Origin: FEN-1219 sp963713355 | GTDB lineage: Bacteria; Pseudomonadota; Gammaproteobacteria; Steroidobacterales; Rariloculaceae | Direction: 5' to 3' | DNA length: 64,000 nucleotides | Assembly (NCBI GenBank): GCA_963713355.1 | Contig: CAVQLK010000011.1 | Location: forward strand, 1,054,001-1,118,000 | Shown here: one piece after another, positions 1-11,300 of the stretch | Position numbering within the stretch: position 1 is the first letter of the stretch | Layout of the letters: every line of letters starts with the position of its first letter | Program-made: the position numbers and the translations under genes | Notes under the pieces: generated by a model | The model's input: only the letters and a program-made list of their open reading frames with translations | The model's database searches: none | What the model was told of the DNA's origin: nothing

Positions 1-1840
1 TGCGGCCGCGACATCATCTTCGACCAGAAGTACCGCTACAACTTCGGCGTGAAGCGCACGCTCGAGCAGATCGTCCGTCACTATCCCGGCGATCGCGACA
101 CGGCCGATTTCCGCGCGCTGACGTTCTATCTTGAAGCGCGTTTGGTTCGCGAACGGCATACATCACCACTACGGCGCACGACAAGTTCGTGCCGGGATTC
201 TCGCCTGACGGCGTTCGCGGCGTTCGTGCGGCGGAACGCCGGCGGAGTTCCCGCTGCGCGAAGGTCAGTCACTCGATGAGCTCATCGACGAGCTGACGCG
301 CGTGATGTTCGACGCGGCCGTCGACGCAAAGCTCGTCAGCAAGAGCGCCGACCACGACGTGCTGACGAGCTCGGCCGTGAATTTCTATAGCGGGCCTCAC
401 GCAGCCCGAGGTCGAAGCGTTCTATGCGAAAGCCTCGCCGTTCCCGGCGACGAGACGCCGGTCTCGCTCGGGATGAACTCGCGGCTCGTCAAGATCGACG
501 GCGTGCTGGTCGAAGACGTGCAGAAGGTCGGCGGGCGGTACACGCAGGCCATCGAGCGCATGGTCGGCTGGCTCGAGAAGGCCGCGGCTGATAGCCGAGA
601 ACGATGCGCAGCGACTGCGCTCGACGAAGCTGATCGCGTTCTATCGCAGCGGCAGCCTCGAGGACTGGGACGACTACAACATCGCCTGGCTGCGCGACAC
701 GGAGTCGCAAGTCGACTGATTCACGGATTCATCGAGGTCTACCACGATCCGCTCGGCATGCGCGGCACGTTCGAGAGCGTCGTGTCGTTCCGCGATCCCG
801 AGGCGACGCGCCGCATCGGCGCGATCGCCGGTGCTGCGCAGTGGTTCGAGGATCACATGCCGTTCTTCGACCGCCACAAGAAGCCGAACGTCACGGGAAT
901 CACGGGCAAGGTCATCACCGTCGTCATCGAAGTCGGGCGACGCCGCGCCGACGACGCCGATCGGCATCAACTTGCCGAACTCCGATTGGATCCGCCGCGA
1001 GCACGGCTCGAAGTCGGTGAGCCTCGCGAACATCGTCGCGGCCTACAACGCCGTGCGCGGCGGAGTCGACCGCGAGTTCTCGTATGATGCGGCCGAGATC
1101 GAGCGCAACGAGCGCTACGGCGAGCTCGCGGCGGCGTTGCACGTCGACTTGCACGAGGTCATCGGCCACGGCTCCGGGCAAGCTCGAGCCCGGCGTCGGC
1201 CCGTTGCACGAGACGATGAAGAACTACGGCTCGACGCTCGAGGAAGCGCGCGCCGATCTCGTGGCGCTGTATTTCGCGGTCGATCCGAAGCTCGTCGAGC
1301 TCGGCCTGATGCCGTCCGTCGAGGTCGGCCATGCTGCCTACGATCACTTACATCCGCAACGCGCTGCTGCAGCAGCTGAACCGCGTCGAGCCCGGCAAGG
1401 ACCTCGAAGAGGATCACATGCGCAATCGCCAGCTGATTGCGCTGTGGGCCTACGAGCATGGCGTTGCGCGACACGTCATCGAGAAGCGCCGGCGCGACGG
1501 CAAGACGTTTTTCGTCATCAACGACTACGCGTAAGCTGCGCGCATTGTTTGGCGAGCTGCTGCGCGAGCTGCAGCGCATCAAGTCGACGGGTGACTACGC
1601 GGCCATTCGCGATCTCGTCGAGCGCTACGGTGTGAAGGTCGATCCGAGCTGCGCGCCGAGGTGCACGCGCGTTACGCGGCGCTCGACGTGCCGGCGCTAC
1701 CCGGGTTCATCGGCCCGCGCCTCGTGCCGGTGCGCGACGGCGACGAGATCGTCGACGTGCGCATCGAATATCCCGACGATTTCGCCGCGCAAATGCTCGA
1801 GTACGCGGACCGATACGCATTTCCTCCCACCTGGAACTAA
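1..1840 (+). CDS. M49-family (dipeptidyl-peptidase III-like) zinc peptidase, 5' truncated and frameshifted
   Basis: This is the C-terminal part of a zinc metallopeptidase of family M49, which removes dipeptides from peptide N-termini. The zinc motif HEVIGHGSG is read at about 1156-1182. The second motif, EEARAD (family form EECRAD/E), follows near 1240, and an NGIHHHY segment typical of the family lies near 150. The C-terminus ends in ...YAFPPTWN with TAA at 1838-1840. No single frame covers the gene: the homologous segments jump frame many times, roughly every 100-250 bp, while staying in the right order. The start lies left of the window. I read the breaks as sequencing indels, not gene decay, because all catalytic motifs are kept. 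Family assignment is confident; an intact product cannot be shown from this sequence. Confidence 0.72.
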
Positions 1841-1859
1841 CACTCGCCGAAGGTCCGCC

Positions 1860-3293
1860 ATCGATTCGCTCAGTCGCCTGTTGCCGTCGTTGGCTGCCCT
1901 CGTGTGTCAGGGTTGACGCGAGCGAGCGCGGCTCGGCAGCGCCGACGGATGCGGCGCCGCGCCGTCGGCCGCGCCTCCCAAAGTGATCTTGCGTCATCGG
2001 CGACGGCATGGACGATCACCAGATCACGATCGCGCGCAACTATCTCGCGGCTCGAAGCCGGCTAGCTTGACGCTCGACGGCATGCCCGGTCGCAGCCAGA
2101 GTGCAGATTCAAACCGTGGCCGAGGAGGACCCGCGCTACCCGAGTACGTGCCGGACTCGGCGAACACGGCGACGTCGATGGCGACGGCATCGTGACGAGC
2201 GCGGGCCGCATCGGCACGACCGCGGGCAGCGACCAGGACGCCGTGACGATCATGGAGCTTGCCGCCGCGGCCGGCTTGGGCACCGGCATCGTGACGACCT
2301 CGAGTGTCACGGATGCGACGCCCGCGTCGTTCGTCGCGCACGTCATCTGGTCGGCTGTGCGAGGGGCCGCGCAGCATGGTCTCGACGCAACGCGAATCGA
2401 ACTCGGCGTTCTCGACGGTCATTGCTCCGCCGATCTGAAGGCCAACGGCGGCAAAGGCTCGATCGCCGAGCAGATCGCGGCGTCGCGCCTCGACATCGTG
2501 CTCGGCGGCGGCGATGCGAGCACTTCGCGCAAGCCGCCGAAGGCGAGACGACGAAGACGGTGCGCAGAGCTCGCCGCCGCGAATGGCTTTCGCGTCATCG
2601 GCACCGCCGCCGAGCTCGCGACGCTGGCGCGCGGCGGCAAGGTGCTCGGGCTGTTCGCGCCGGGCACGATGCCCGTGCAATGGCGTGGCGCCGGTGAGCC
2701 AAGGCGCAGCGCGTGCAGCGCGACGGGAGCGGCCGCGTCGTGCCGCCCGAGCCGTTCGCGTGCGAGCCGGATCCCGCGTTCGCCGCGATGCCGACGCTGC
2801 CCGCGATGGCGCGCGCGGCGCTCGACGCATCTCGACGACGGGCGGCTCGTTCGTGCTGATGGTGGAGTCCGCCTCGATCGACAAGCAGTCGCATGCTGCG
2901 GCGGCCGTGCGGGCACAATCGGCGAGCTCAGGCCAGCTCGACGACACGCTCGAGGCTTGCATGCTCGAGTACGCCCGCGCGCATCCCGAGACGCTCGTGC
3001 TCGTGACGGCCGATCACAGCCAGGCCGCGCAGCTCGTCCCGAGAGGAGCGTGCTCGCGGTCTCAATGCCGCGAGCCCGGGTTACTTCGCGCGGATGCGGA
3101 CGCCCGAAGGCGTCTCATGGGCGTCAACTACGCGACGAACGACTCGACGCTGCAGGAGGATCATACGGGCGCCGACGTGCCGCTATTCGCTTACGGCGCG
3201 GCGGCGAACGAGATCCCGGGCCAGGTGCGCCAGACCGACGTCTTCGAAATCATGCTGCAGCATTTGAGGCTCGAGGCTCCGCCGGCTCCGTGA
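1860..3293 (+). CDS. Alkaline phosphatase (PhoA family), frameshifted
   Basis: This is a periplasmic metal-dependent phosphomonoesterase of the PhoA superfamily. The phosphorylated-serine motif PDSANTAT is read at 2151-2174 with Ser at 2157-2159. It is followed by VTTSSVTDATPASF (near 2290), MVESASIDKQSHA (near 2860), a metal-binding VLVTADHSQ (near 3000) and HTGADVPLFAYG (near 3165), in the order known for the family. The reading frame is interrupted several times between these blocks. A hydrophobic stretch from about 1860 may be the remains of a signal peptide, but no start codon can be chosen. The stop TGA at 3291-3293 overlaps the GTG start of the next gene, so the two are probably co-transcribed. 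Confidence 0.7.
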
Positions 3294-3828
3294 GCGGGCG
3301 CGATGCGAGCTATGCCGAGCTCGAGGCTGCGTTGCCCGAGCTCGAGCGCTCGCCGCGCGAGCGCGGCACGGTCGTGCTGATCGTGCGTCGCCCGAGCCGC
3401 GGCAAACGCGAAGTGCTCGAGTCAGGTGCTGCTCGACGTCGAGGAAGGTCTCGTCGGCGATCGTTGGGCGCTCGGCAAACGCCGCCGCGCGCAGCAGCTC
3501 ACCGTCATCAACGCGCGGCTCATGGCGTTGCTCGCGCAGAGCCGCGACCGATGGCCGCTCGCCGGCGATCAGCTCTATGTCGATTTCGATTTGAGCCTGG
3601 AGCACTTGCCGCCCGGCACGCGGCTCGCGATCGGCGCCGCGGAGATCGAGGTGAGCCCGGAGCCGCACACGGGATGCCGATTGTTCGCAGAGCGATATGG
3701 GCGCGATGCCCAGCGTTTCGTCGGCTCGCGAGCGAGGCCACGCGTTGCAGCTTCGCGGTATCAACGCGTGGGTCGTGAAGAGCGGCGAAGTGCGAGTCGG
3801 CGACGACGTGCGCGCTTTGTTCGACTAG
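3290..3828 (+). CDS. MOSC domain-containing protein, frameshifted
   Basis: MOSC domains are beta-strand domains that carry sulfur from a conserved cysteine, related to the C-terminus of molybdenum cofactor sulfurase. Seen here: GDRWALGKRRRAQQLTVINA, then WPLAGDQLYVD, LPPGTRLAIG and EVSPEPHTGCRLF, where the Cys of HTGC is the expected active-site residue. The proposed GTG start at 3290 overlaps the stop of the phosphatase gene. One frame change near 3425 separates the N-terminus from the MOSC core and another near 3740 separates the core from the C-terminus (RGINAWVVKSGEVRVGDDV). The TAG stop is at 3826-3828. The substrate is unknown. Confidence 0.68.
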
Positions 3829-3835
3829 GTTCGAC

Positions 3836-3953
3836 GGGCTGGACCTGCTCACTACCGGCCCTTGGTACGAGCTTCTGGTCTGGAAAGCCCTGACGGGGCA
3901 ATTGATTGACCAGTTGTGTCAAGCTGTTGACTGTGTGAGGTCAGGTCCAGCCC
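3836..3953. repeat. Imperfect inverted repeat pair, about 118 bp
   Basis: A perfect 12 bp arm GGGCTGGACCTG at 3836-3847 is matched by CAGGTCCAGCCC at 3942-3953. The match continues inward with two extra bases in the right arm. The pair lies in the 237 bp gap between the MOSC gene and the regulator gene and encloses no plausible ORF. It could be a small non-autonomous element or a long terminator or attenuator structure. I did not find a second copy in the window. Confidence 0.45.
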
Positions 3954-4065
3954 TTACACCCGAGTCTACGCCTCGAGGGGACCAGTCGTATAGCGCAAAG
4001 ACAGACGACTGCTATCGTGTAGCTCTGCGGCGGATGCTGAGAAAACGGAGCTGGGGGGCCGAAGG

Positions 4066-5867
4066 ATGTCCGACAGTCGAAAGCGCGGCGATGACGCCGC
4101 GCGTTCGCGACCGACGATACGGTGAGAAACCGAGCGCGAGCGAAGTTCACGCCGAGCTCGAGCGCATTCTCGCGAGTCGTTGTTTTCAGCAGGCGAAAGG
4201 GCGCGTCGCGATTTCTTGCGCTTCGTCGTCGAGCAAACGCTGGCCGGCGCCGGTCAGCGGCTGAAGGGTTACACGATCGGCGTCGAGGTGTTCGGCCGGC
4301 CCGCCGATTTCGACGCGCAATCCGATGCGTTGGTGCGCGTCGAGGCGGGCCGTTTGCGCCGGCGATTGGTCGAGTATTACGCGAGCGAAGGCGAGCGCGG
4401 ATCCCGTGCAGGATCGAGTTGCCGCGCGGCGGCTATGCCGTCGAGTATCGCTTCGCTGTGCCAGCGCGGAGCGATGCGCGTGCCGGCGCCCGCAGCCGCT
4501 TCCGGCGCGAGGTCGCAGCAGTCGTCGTTCGCGTGGCGGCGCGTCGCGTTCAGTCTGGTCGCGGTGCTCGTCGGCGCAGTCGGCGTCATCACTTGGCAGC
4601 AGGCGGCGTTGCGCGAAGCGCGCCGTTCGCTCGAGGTGCTCGGCGAGCCGGAGCGCGCCGAGTGGCCGCGCATCGTCGTCGTTCCGTTCGAGAATCTCGA
4701 GCGCGGATGTCGCGCTCGACGTCTTCGCGGCGAGCATGACAGAGGAGATCATGCTGCGGCTCGACGAGCTCGATCTGTTCGTCATCGCGAGCCAGGCGAG
4801 CTGGTACGGGCCGAGCCAAGACAAAGGCCTCGATGCGGCGCGGCGGGCGGCTACGTGTTGACGGGCAGCGTGCGCGGCACCGGCGACCAAGCGCGAATCA
4901 CCGTGCGGCTCATCGAGGCCGGAGCGGCGCGCAGCTCTGGACGGCCGCGTACAACGAGCCGCTCGAGCGCGACCGCTTGGCCGGCGTTGCAAGAGCAGAT
5001 CGGCGCGCGACGTGGTCAGCGATCGCCGCTCCGTACGGCCCGATCTTCGAAGCGGAGCTCGCACGCGCGCGGCGTTCGGCGCGGGCGCCGCGATGCTGCG
5101 CGATTGCATCGCGACGTACCATGAGTACCGTCGCCGCATAACGCCGGCAGGGTATGAGAGACGCTCGAGTGCTTGAAGAGCGTCAGCAGCGCGCAGCCGG
5201 ACGTCGCTGCCGTCTGGTCCGGCCTCGCGATGCTGTATGTCGACGAATATGCCGTCGTCGTTCGGCGCGGACAGGCGACGAAGCGTTGGAGTCCGCGCGC
5301 CACGCCACGGCTAAAGCGCTCGCGATCGACGGCGACGATTTTCTCGCCAATATCGCGCTGACGCGCGTCCAGTTCTTCGACGGCGACCCCGAGTTCCGGC
5401 AGAGCATCGAGTCGACGCTCGCATTGCGCCCACAGCGCGCAAGCCTCGCGCAGGGCGGGTTCTTGCTGGTCATCTCGGGCGATTCGGCACGCGGGCTCGA
5501 GTTGGCGGACAAGACGCGCGAGCTGACCAAAGCGCCGTTCGGGTTCTATCACCTGACCTATGCAGCGAGCGTATCTGCGCGACCGGCGGTTCGACGATGC
5601 CTTTGCGTCGGCCCTGAAGATCGACGGGCCGAACTGGGTTTTCGCGCAGGCCGTCCTTGCGGCGGCCGCCGCGCATAGCGGTCGCCACGACATCGCACAC
5701 GGCGCCGCCGCGCGAATGCGCGAGCTCTATCCAGGGTTCGAGCCCGACGCGCTCAAGAATTTCGCGCATTGGCATTTCGACGCGGCGTTCCACGATGCGT
5801 TGGTCAGCGGGCTACGCGCGGCGGGTCTCGAGCTCGGCGGATCAACGCTTCGTTGTCGGGCGGCTAG
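4066..5867 (+). CDS. TolB/TPR-type membrane protein with N-terminal regulatory domain, frameshifted
   Basis: The pieces match a common proteobacterial architecture often annotated as adenylate-cyclase-like TPR protein. An N-terminal helical domain (HAELERILASRCF, then FLRFVVEQTLAG, YTIGVEVFGRPADFD, DALVRVEAGRLRRRL) is followed by a single membrane helix near 4545-4610. Next come a TolB/FlgO-like periplasmic domain (RIVVVPFENL near 4670, GGYVLTGSVRGTGDQARITVRLIEAG near 4850-4920) and TPR-like helices to the end. ATG 4066 is preceded by a purine-rich stretch. The gene changes frame at several points; the likely end is RINASLSGG with TAG at 5865-5867. It converges on, and overlaps, the histidine kinase gene. 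The molecular role of this family is poorly defined. Confidence 0.6.
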
Positions 5868-6573
5868 TCGCCGACGACGACGGCGGCCGGGAGAATGATC
5901 ATCGCGCGCGTCCCACGGCCGCGCATGGCATCGACATCGAGCATGGCATCGAAGTCGCGCAACCGGTGGTCGATGCATCCAAAGGCCGGTATCCGCCGCT
6001 GCCGGATTTCTCGTCGAAGGGGATGCCGCGGCGCCGATGCGGCGGCAGCCCGATGCCGTCGTCGGTCACCGCGATGCCGATCGATCCGTCGCGGCGGCGC
6101 TCGCTCGAGACCTTGACGTGCCTCGCCTCGCGCATGGCGGCGGACGTTAGTGAGTAGCTCGCGCACGGTTTTGAAGACGACGGGACTGACGTCCTGCGGC
6201 CAAGCGCGTGTGGCTCTCGTCGAGAGCCACCTCGCAGCCGATGTCGCCTTCAACGCGAAACTGCTCACAAAGCTCGAGCAGCGCCGCGTAAAGGTCAGTG
6301 CGAAGGCTCCCGGGCATCGGTGAGCTGTCGGAGGACCGCGGCGAACTCGCGAGTGAAGGCATTGAAGTGCTCCATCGCCGAAACTGACAGCCGGACGAGC
6401 TGCTCCAAATCCTCGATCGTCGGCGCGCACGCCGTCGAACGGTTCGCGAGCGCCCTCGTTTGGATCTGGAGCTCCACGAGCCTCTGCAGCGGCCCATAAC
6501 GGAGCTGCTCGGCAAGGGAGGCCAGTGAGGGGGGCGCGCGTAAGTCGACGAGCGCAAAATCTTGGGTAGTCAT
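5864..6573 (-). CDS. Sensor histidine kinase (short, cytoplasmic-like), frameshifted
   Basis: On the minus strand the N-terminal helical segment starts at ATG 6573 (MTTQDFALVDLRAP). It contains a dimerisation-like region near 6490-6440 but shows no sensor or membrane segment. The C-terminal HATPase part contains VRELLTNVRRHA (N box), VTDDGIGLPP (G1 box) and a GRGTRAMIILP ending. At least three frame changes separate these blocks. The length of about 235 residues is short for a full kinase, so it may rely on another protein for sensing, or the N-terminus may be obscured by the indels. No response regulator is seen next to it. Confidence 0.6.
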
Positions 6574-6707
6574 TCCCGGTCCGGCACTAGTGCTGAAGTC
6601 CGCATCTTCGCCGCGGCGGGGCGCCACACGGACGTGTGACACGGTATCGTGAGCGCTACCGCGCCGGGACGCGCTCGGCCGCCGAACCGAGCGGACTGAA
6701 GTAACCG

Positions 6708-9640
6708 TTATAGTGCTGCGGCGAGCACGCGCGCGACGTGCTGCGCCTCGCGCTGCGCGCCGTCATGGATCTGGTGTCGGCAGCTCGTGCCGTCTGCGAC
6801 GATGACTGTGTCGGGCGCCGCGCTGCGGACGGCCGGCAGCAGGGCGGCCTCCGCCATTCGCAACGACACGTCGAGATGCTCGGGGCGGTAGCCGAACGAG
6901 CCGGCCATACCGCAACAGCTCGACGCGATGACGTCGACTGTCAGCCCCGGCACGAGCTTCAGGGCTGCACGACGGCGGGCATCGCGCCGAACGCCTTCTG
7001 ATGGCAGTGGCCGTGGACGAGAGCGCGCGCATACGGCGCGCGTCGGAAAACGCGCGACCAGCGGCCCGCGGCGGCCTCGCGCACCAGGAATTCCTCGAAG
7101 GTCAGTGCCGCGCGAGCGAGCGCCGAGCTCGCGGCGCCGGGGCAGAGCCGAGCGAGCTCGTCGCGCAGACCCAAGATGCACGACGGCTCCAGGCCGACGA
7201 CCGCCACGCCGCGGCTGACGAACGGCTCGAGGGCGTCGAGCAGGCGCCGGGCTTGGGCACGCGCAGCTTCGATCATGCCCGTCGCGAGATAGGTGCGGCC
7301 GCAGCAGAGCGCACGGCCGTCGGGCGCCTTCGGCTGCGCGGACGGTGTATCCGCCGGCCGTCGAGAACGGCGGCAGCGGCACGCAGATTCTCCGGCTCGA
7401 AATAAGTATTGAAGGTGTCGGCAAAAAGGACGACTTCACGGTCTCCCGCTTCGTTCGGCGCGGTACCGGCAAGCTCGCCGGCGCGGAAGTAGTCGCGGCG
7501 CCATTGCGGCAGCGTACGGCGCGCGGCAAAACCGGCGATGAGCTCCGAGAGCTTCGCGAGCACGGGAACTCGGTCGCGCAGATTCAGGACCGGCGCAAGG
7601 CGAGCCGCGGCGCGCGCGTAGCGGGGCAAGTGCGCCACGAGCCGATCGTGCAGCGAGCGCGCATGGCGGCGGTGATAGTGATGCAGGAACTCGATCTTCA
7701 TCGCGGCCATGTCGACGCCGGTCGGGCATTCGCGTTTGCAGCCTTTGCACGAGACGCACAGAGCCAGCGTGTCGTAGAGCTCGCGGGAAGCGAGCGCGTC
7801 CGGCCCGAGCTGGCCCGAGAGCGCGAGACGCAGCGAGTTGGCTCGGCCGCGAGTCACGTGCTGCTCGTCGTGCGTGACGCGATAGGAGGGGCACATCGTC
7901 CCGGCATCGAACTTTCGGCAGTGGCCGTTGTTGTTGCACATCTCGACGGCGGCGGCGAACCCGCGGCCGCGGTTCTCGGGCCCGACCTCGTGCTCGGACC
8001 AGTCGAGGCCCGTGCGCAGCGCCGCTGTCTCGTAGCCGGGTTTGAACCGGAACAGGCTGCGATCGTCCATCTTCGGCGCCGCGACGATCTTGCCGGGATT
8101 CATGAGGCCCTTGGGGTCGAACGCGCTCTTGATCTCGGCGAACGCGCGTGCAAGGCGCGGGCCGTACACGGGCTCGATCCACTCGGACCGAACGAGCCCG
8201 TCGCCGTGCTCGCCGGAGTACGACCCTTTGTATTGCTTGACCAGCGCGCAGGCCTCCTCTGCAATCGCCCGCATCTTGTGAGCGCCGTGCTCCGTGCGCA
8301 GATTCAGAACAGGGCGCACGTGCAGGCAGCCGACCGACGCGTGCGCGTAGAACGTGCCGCGCGTGCCATGCTTCGCGAATACCTGCGTCAAGCGGTCCGT
8401 GTACTCGGCGAGGTGCTCGAGCGGTACCGCGCAATCCTCGATGAACGACACGGGCTTACCGTCGCCCTTCATCGACATCATGATGTTGAGACCCGCCTTG
8501 CGAACCTCCCACACGTCGCGTTGCCATCCCGAGTCCGCGATCTCGACGACGCTGCCGGGAAGCCCAAGATCGCCCATGAGCTCGCGAAGCGCAGCGAGCT
8601 TTTTAAGCTGCGGCTCGCGCTCTTCTCCTGCGAACTCGACGAGCAGGATCGCGTCGGGGAGCCCAAGGATCGTCTTGTCCATCGTCGCGCGGAAGGCGGC
8701 GATGTCGCGCGATAGCTCGATCATCGTGCGGTCGACGAGCTCGACGGCCGTCGGGTCGAGCGTGACGATGTGCCGAGCCGCGTCCATCGCCTGATAGAAA
8801 GTCGGAAAGTGCACGACGCCGAGCGTCTTGTGCGCAGGAAGCGGCGACAGCTTGAGCTTTACCTTTTGGAAAAGCCCGAGTGTCCCTTCAGAGCCGACGA
8901 GCAGCTGCGCGACGTTGAACGCGCCGCTCGACGCGAGATCGAGGTTGTACCCGGCGACGCGCCGCTGCAGCTTCGGCACGCGAGCTTCGATCTCCTCACG
9001 CTCGCGCGAGTAGAGCTCGCGCAGCTTGGTCGACGAGCTCGCGATACCGCGGCGGCCCCTGTGGCGGTCCCGCGTCCACTGCACCGAACCGGAGCGTCTC
9101 GCCGGTCGTGAGCCAGGTGTCCACCTCGAGAACGTTGTGGACCATGTTTCCGTAGCGCAGCGACCGTGCGCCGCAGCTGTTGTTCGCCGTCATGCCGCCA
9201 ATCGTCGCTTGCGCCGATGTCGAGACATCCACGGGGTACCAGAGGCCGAACTCGCTGAGGCGGGCGTTCAGGTCGTCGAGCACCATGCCCGGGCTCGACC
9301 CATGCCGTCGCATTCGCGCGATCGACGTCGAGCAGCCGGTTGACGTGCTTGCTCGAGTCGATGACGAGCGCGGCACCGACGGTCTGGCCGCATTGTGAGG
9401 TGCCGGCGCCGCGGGGCAGGATCGGTACGCCGGCGGCGGCGGCGATCTCGGCCGCTCGAACCGCTTCCTCGGCCGTGCGCGGGACGACGACCCCGAGCGG
9501 CTCGATCTGGTAGATCGAAGCGTCCGTCGAATACCGGCCTCGGTTCCAGGAGTCGAACAGCACGTCGCCCGTCAGCTCACGGCGAAGGTGTGCCGGGGCG
9601 AGTGCGTCGAGCGAGGTTTGTGGCAGGGCGGCTATGTAGG
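6708..9640 (-). CDS. FAD-binding / Fe-S oxidoreductase (GlcD-GlpC fusion, YdiJ/Dld-II type), frameshifted
   Basis: A large 2-hydroxyacid dehydrogenase-like protein on the minus strand. The N-terminal FAD-binding (PCMH) domain has VVVPRTAEEAVRAAEIA, LPRGAGTSQCGQ and GGMTANNSCGARS (9560-9150). The FAD-oxidase C domain covers about 8900-8100. Two ferredoxin-like clusters follow: CNNNGHCRKFDAGTMCPSY (near 7930) and CVSCKGCKRECP (near 7750). The C-terminal CCG domain has EPSCILGL (near 7180) and SSCCGMAGSFG (near 6910). Electrons would pass from the flavin through the clusters to the respiratory chain. The central 1.8 kb (9084-7273) is one open frame; frame breaks occur near 9320, 9050, 7290 and 6970. 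No convincing start codon was found, so 9640 is approximate. Substrate (D-lactate or another D-2-hydroxyacid) is inferred from the family. Confidence 0.75.
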
Positions 9641-9753
9641 CGAGCTCGTGCGGAGGCGAGTATTCTAATGGTGCGGCTATCCGGCCCGGAGAAGCTTGAT
9701 AAGAACTTGGCTAATCCCGCCGCGATTCTCCGTCGGGCGATCAAAAAAGAGCG

Positions 9754-11300
9754 ATGTTGCGCCGTCATTTACCCATAGTCTGGTGTCTCGCCGTTGCGCG
9801 GCTGGCGCGTCATGGGCCCAAGGACGCCCAGGAGCGCCCAGGACGCCGAGGACCGACCGACGGAGCCGTTCGACCGTGCGGCCCTGCTCGCGCGCGCGGC
9901 CGAGCTCGCGAAACAGTCGTACGCGTTGCCGCCGCGGCCCGAAGGCGAGGGAGGGCGTCTCACGTACGACCAGTACCGCTCGATCCGCTTCGATCCCGCC
10001 GCGGCGATCTGGCGAACCGAGAACCGCACGTTCGCGCTCGACCTGTTGTACCCGGGCTTCATCTTCGAAGTCCCCGTGAACATAAATCTCGTCATCGGCC
10101 GGAACGGCACGCCGCGTGCTCTTCAAGAACGACTTGTTCACGAACGAGCGCTTTGACGTACGGGCCCGAGGTGCCGGTTGTGGCGACAACCGGCGGGCAC
10201 ACCGGCTATTCGGGTTTCAGAGTCCGCGCTCCGATCAACGCGGCCGATACCCCGACGAGTTTCTTGTCTTTCAGGGCGCGAGCTATTTCCGAGCCGTCGC
10301 GAAAGGCCAGCTGTACGGCGTCTCGGCGCGCGGCCTCGCCGTTCGCACGGCACGGCCCGAAGGCGAGGAGTTTCCGTATTTCACGGATTTTTGGATCGAG
10401 CGCCCGCCGGAGAACGCCGAGCAGATCGTCGATTCACGCGCTGCTGCAGAGCCCGTCCGTCGTCGGCGCGTATTCGTTCACGGCGCGGCCGGGCGACGAG
10501 ACGGTCGTCGATGTCGTGTGACGCTGTTCCCGCGCGTCGAGCTCACCGCGTTCGGCATTGCGCCGGTGATGTCGCGGTTCTTGTTCGACGGCTCGAATCG
10601 CATGCGCTTCGACGACTACCGCGGCGCAGTGCACGATTCCGACGGGCTGCAGATAGTCAACGGCCGCGGCGAACGGTTGTGGCGGCCGCTCGCGAATCCA
10701 CGGACGATCGTGCAGACATCGGCCTTTCTCGACGACAGCCCGAAGGGGTTCGGCTTGCTGCAACGGAAGCGCTCGTTCGCGGATTATCAAGACGCCGAGG
10801 CGCAGTTCGAGCGGCGGCCGTCGCTGTGGGTCGAGCCTACCGCGGAATGGGGGCCGGGCCATGTGGAGCTCGTCGAGATCCCGTTGCAGCGCGAGATGAA
10901 CGATAACATCGTCGTGTACTGGCAGCCGCGCACGCCGATCGCGGCGGGCCAGAGCGCCGAGTTTTCCTACCGGTTGCGCTTCACGGCCGAGCCGCTCGAC
11001 GACTCGCTTGCGCGCGTCGTAGCGACGCGCGTGGGACAGTCGTTGACCTCCGCGGAAAGGCGCGCGTTCATCGTCGATTTCAAAGGCGCGGGCGACATAC
11101 CCGACGGCATCGTCCCGGAGGTCTGGAGCTCGGCGGGCGAAGTGTTCGCGCCCCGCGGCCAGGTCGTCGCGCAGAGCGGCGTCTATCGCGTCGCGTTCGA
11201 GCTTGAGCCCGGCCGCGAGGACATCATCGAGATGCGCGCGGTGCTGTACTCGGACGGCAAACCTTGGGGCGAGACCTGGCTGTACCGGTGGACCAGATGA
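9754..11300 (+). CDS. opgG: Glucans biosynthesis protein G (OpgG/MdoG), frameshifted 5' half
   Basis: A periplasmic protein needed for the backbone of osmoregulated periplasmic glucans. The ATG at 9754 starts a signal-peptide-like segment (LRRHLPIVWCLAVARL). The conserved MdoG N-domain is read across frames: RAAELAKQSYALPPRPEG, LTYDQYRSIRFDP, PGFIFEVPVNINLV, TGGHTGYSGFRV and DEFLVFQGASYFRA. From about 10500 the gene is in one frame: RVTLFPRVELTAFGIAPVMSRF, SRFLFDGSNRMRFDDYR and YWQPRTPIAAGQ, to ...ETWLYRWTR. Frame breaks lie near 9830, 10110, 10250 and 10440. The stop overlaps the opgH start (ATGA at 11297-11300), the usual opgGH operon order. Confidence 0.85.

Noticed and set aside
10434..10862. 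Minus-strand ORF inside opgG
   Set aside because: Overlaps strongly conserved OpgG coding sequence in an antisense frame typical of high-GC shadow ORFs.
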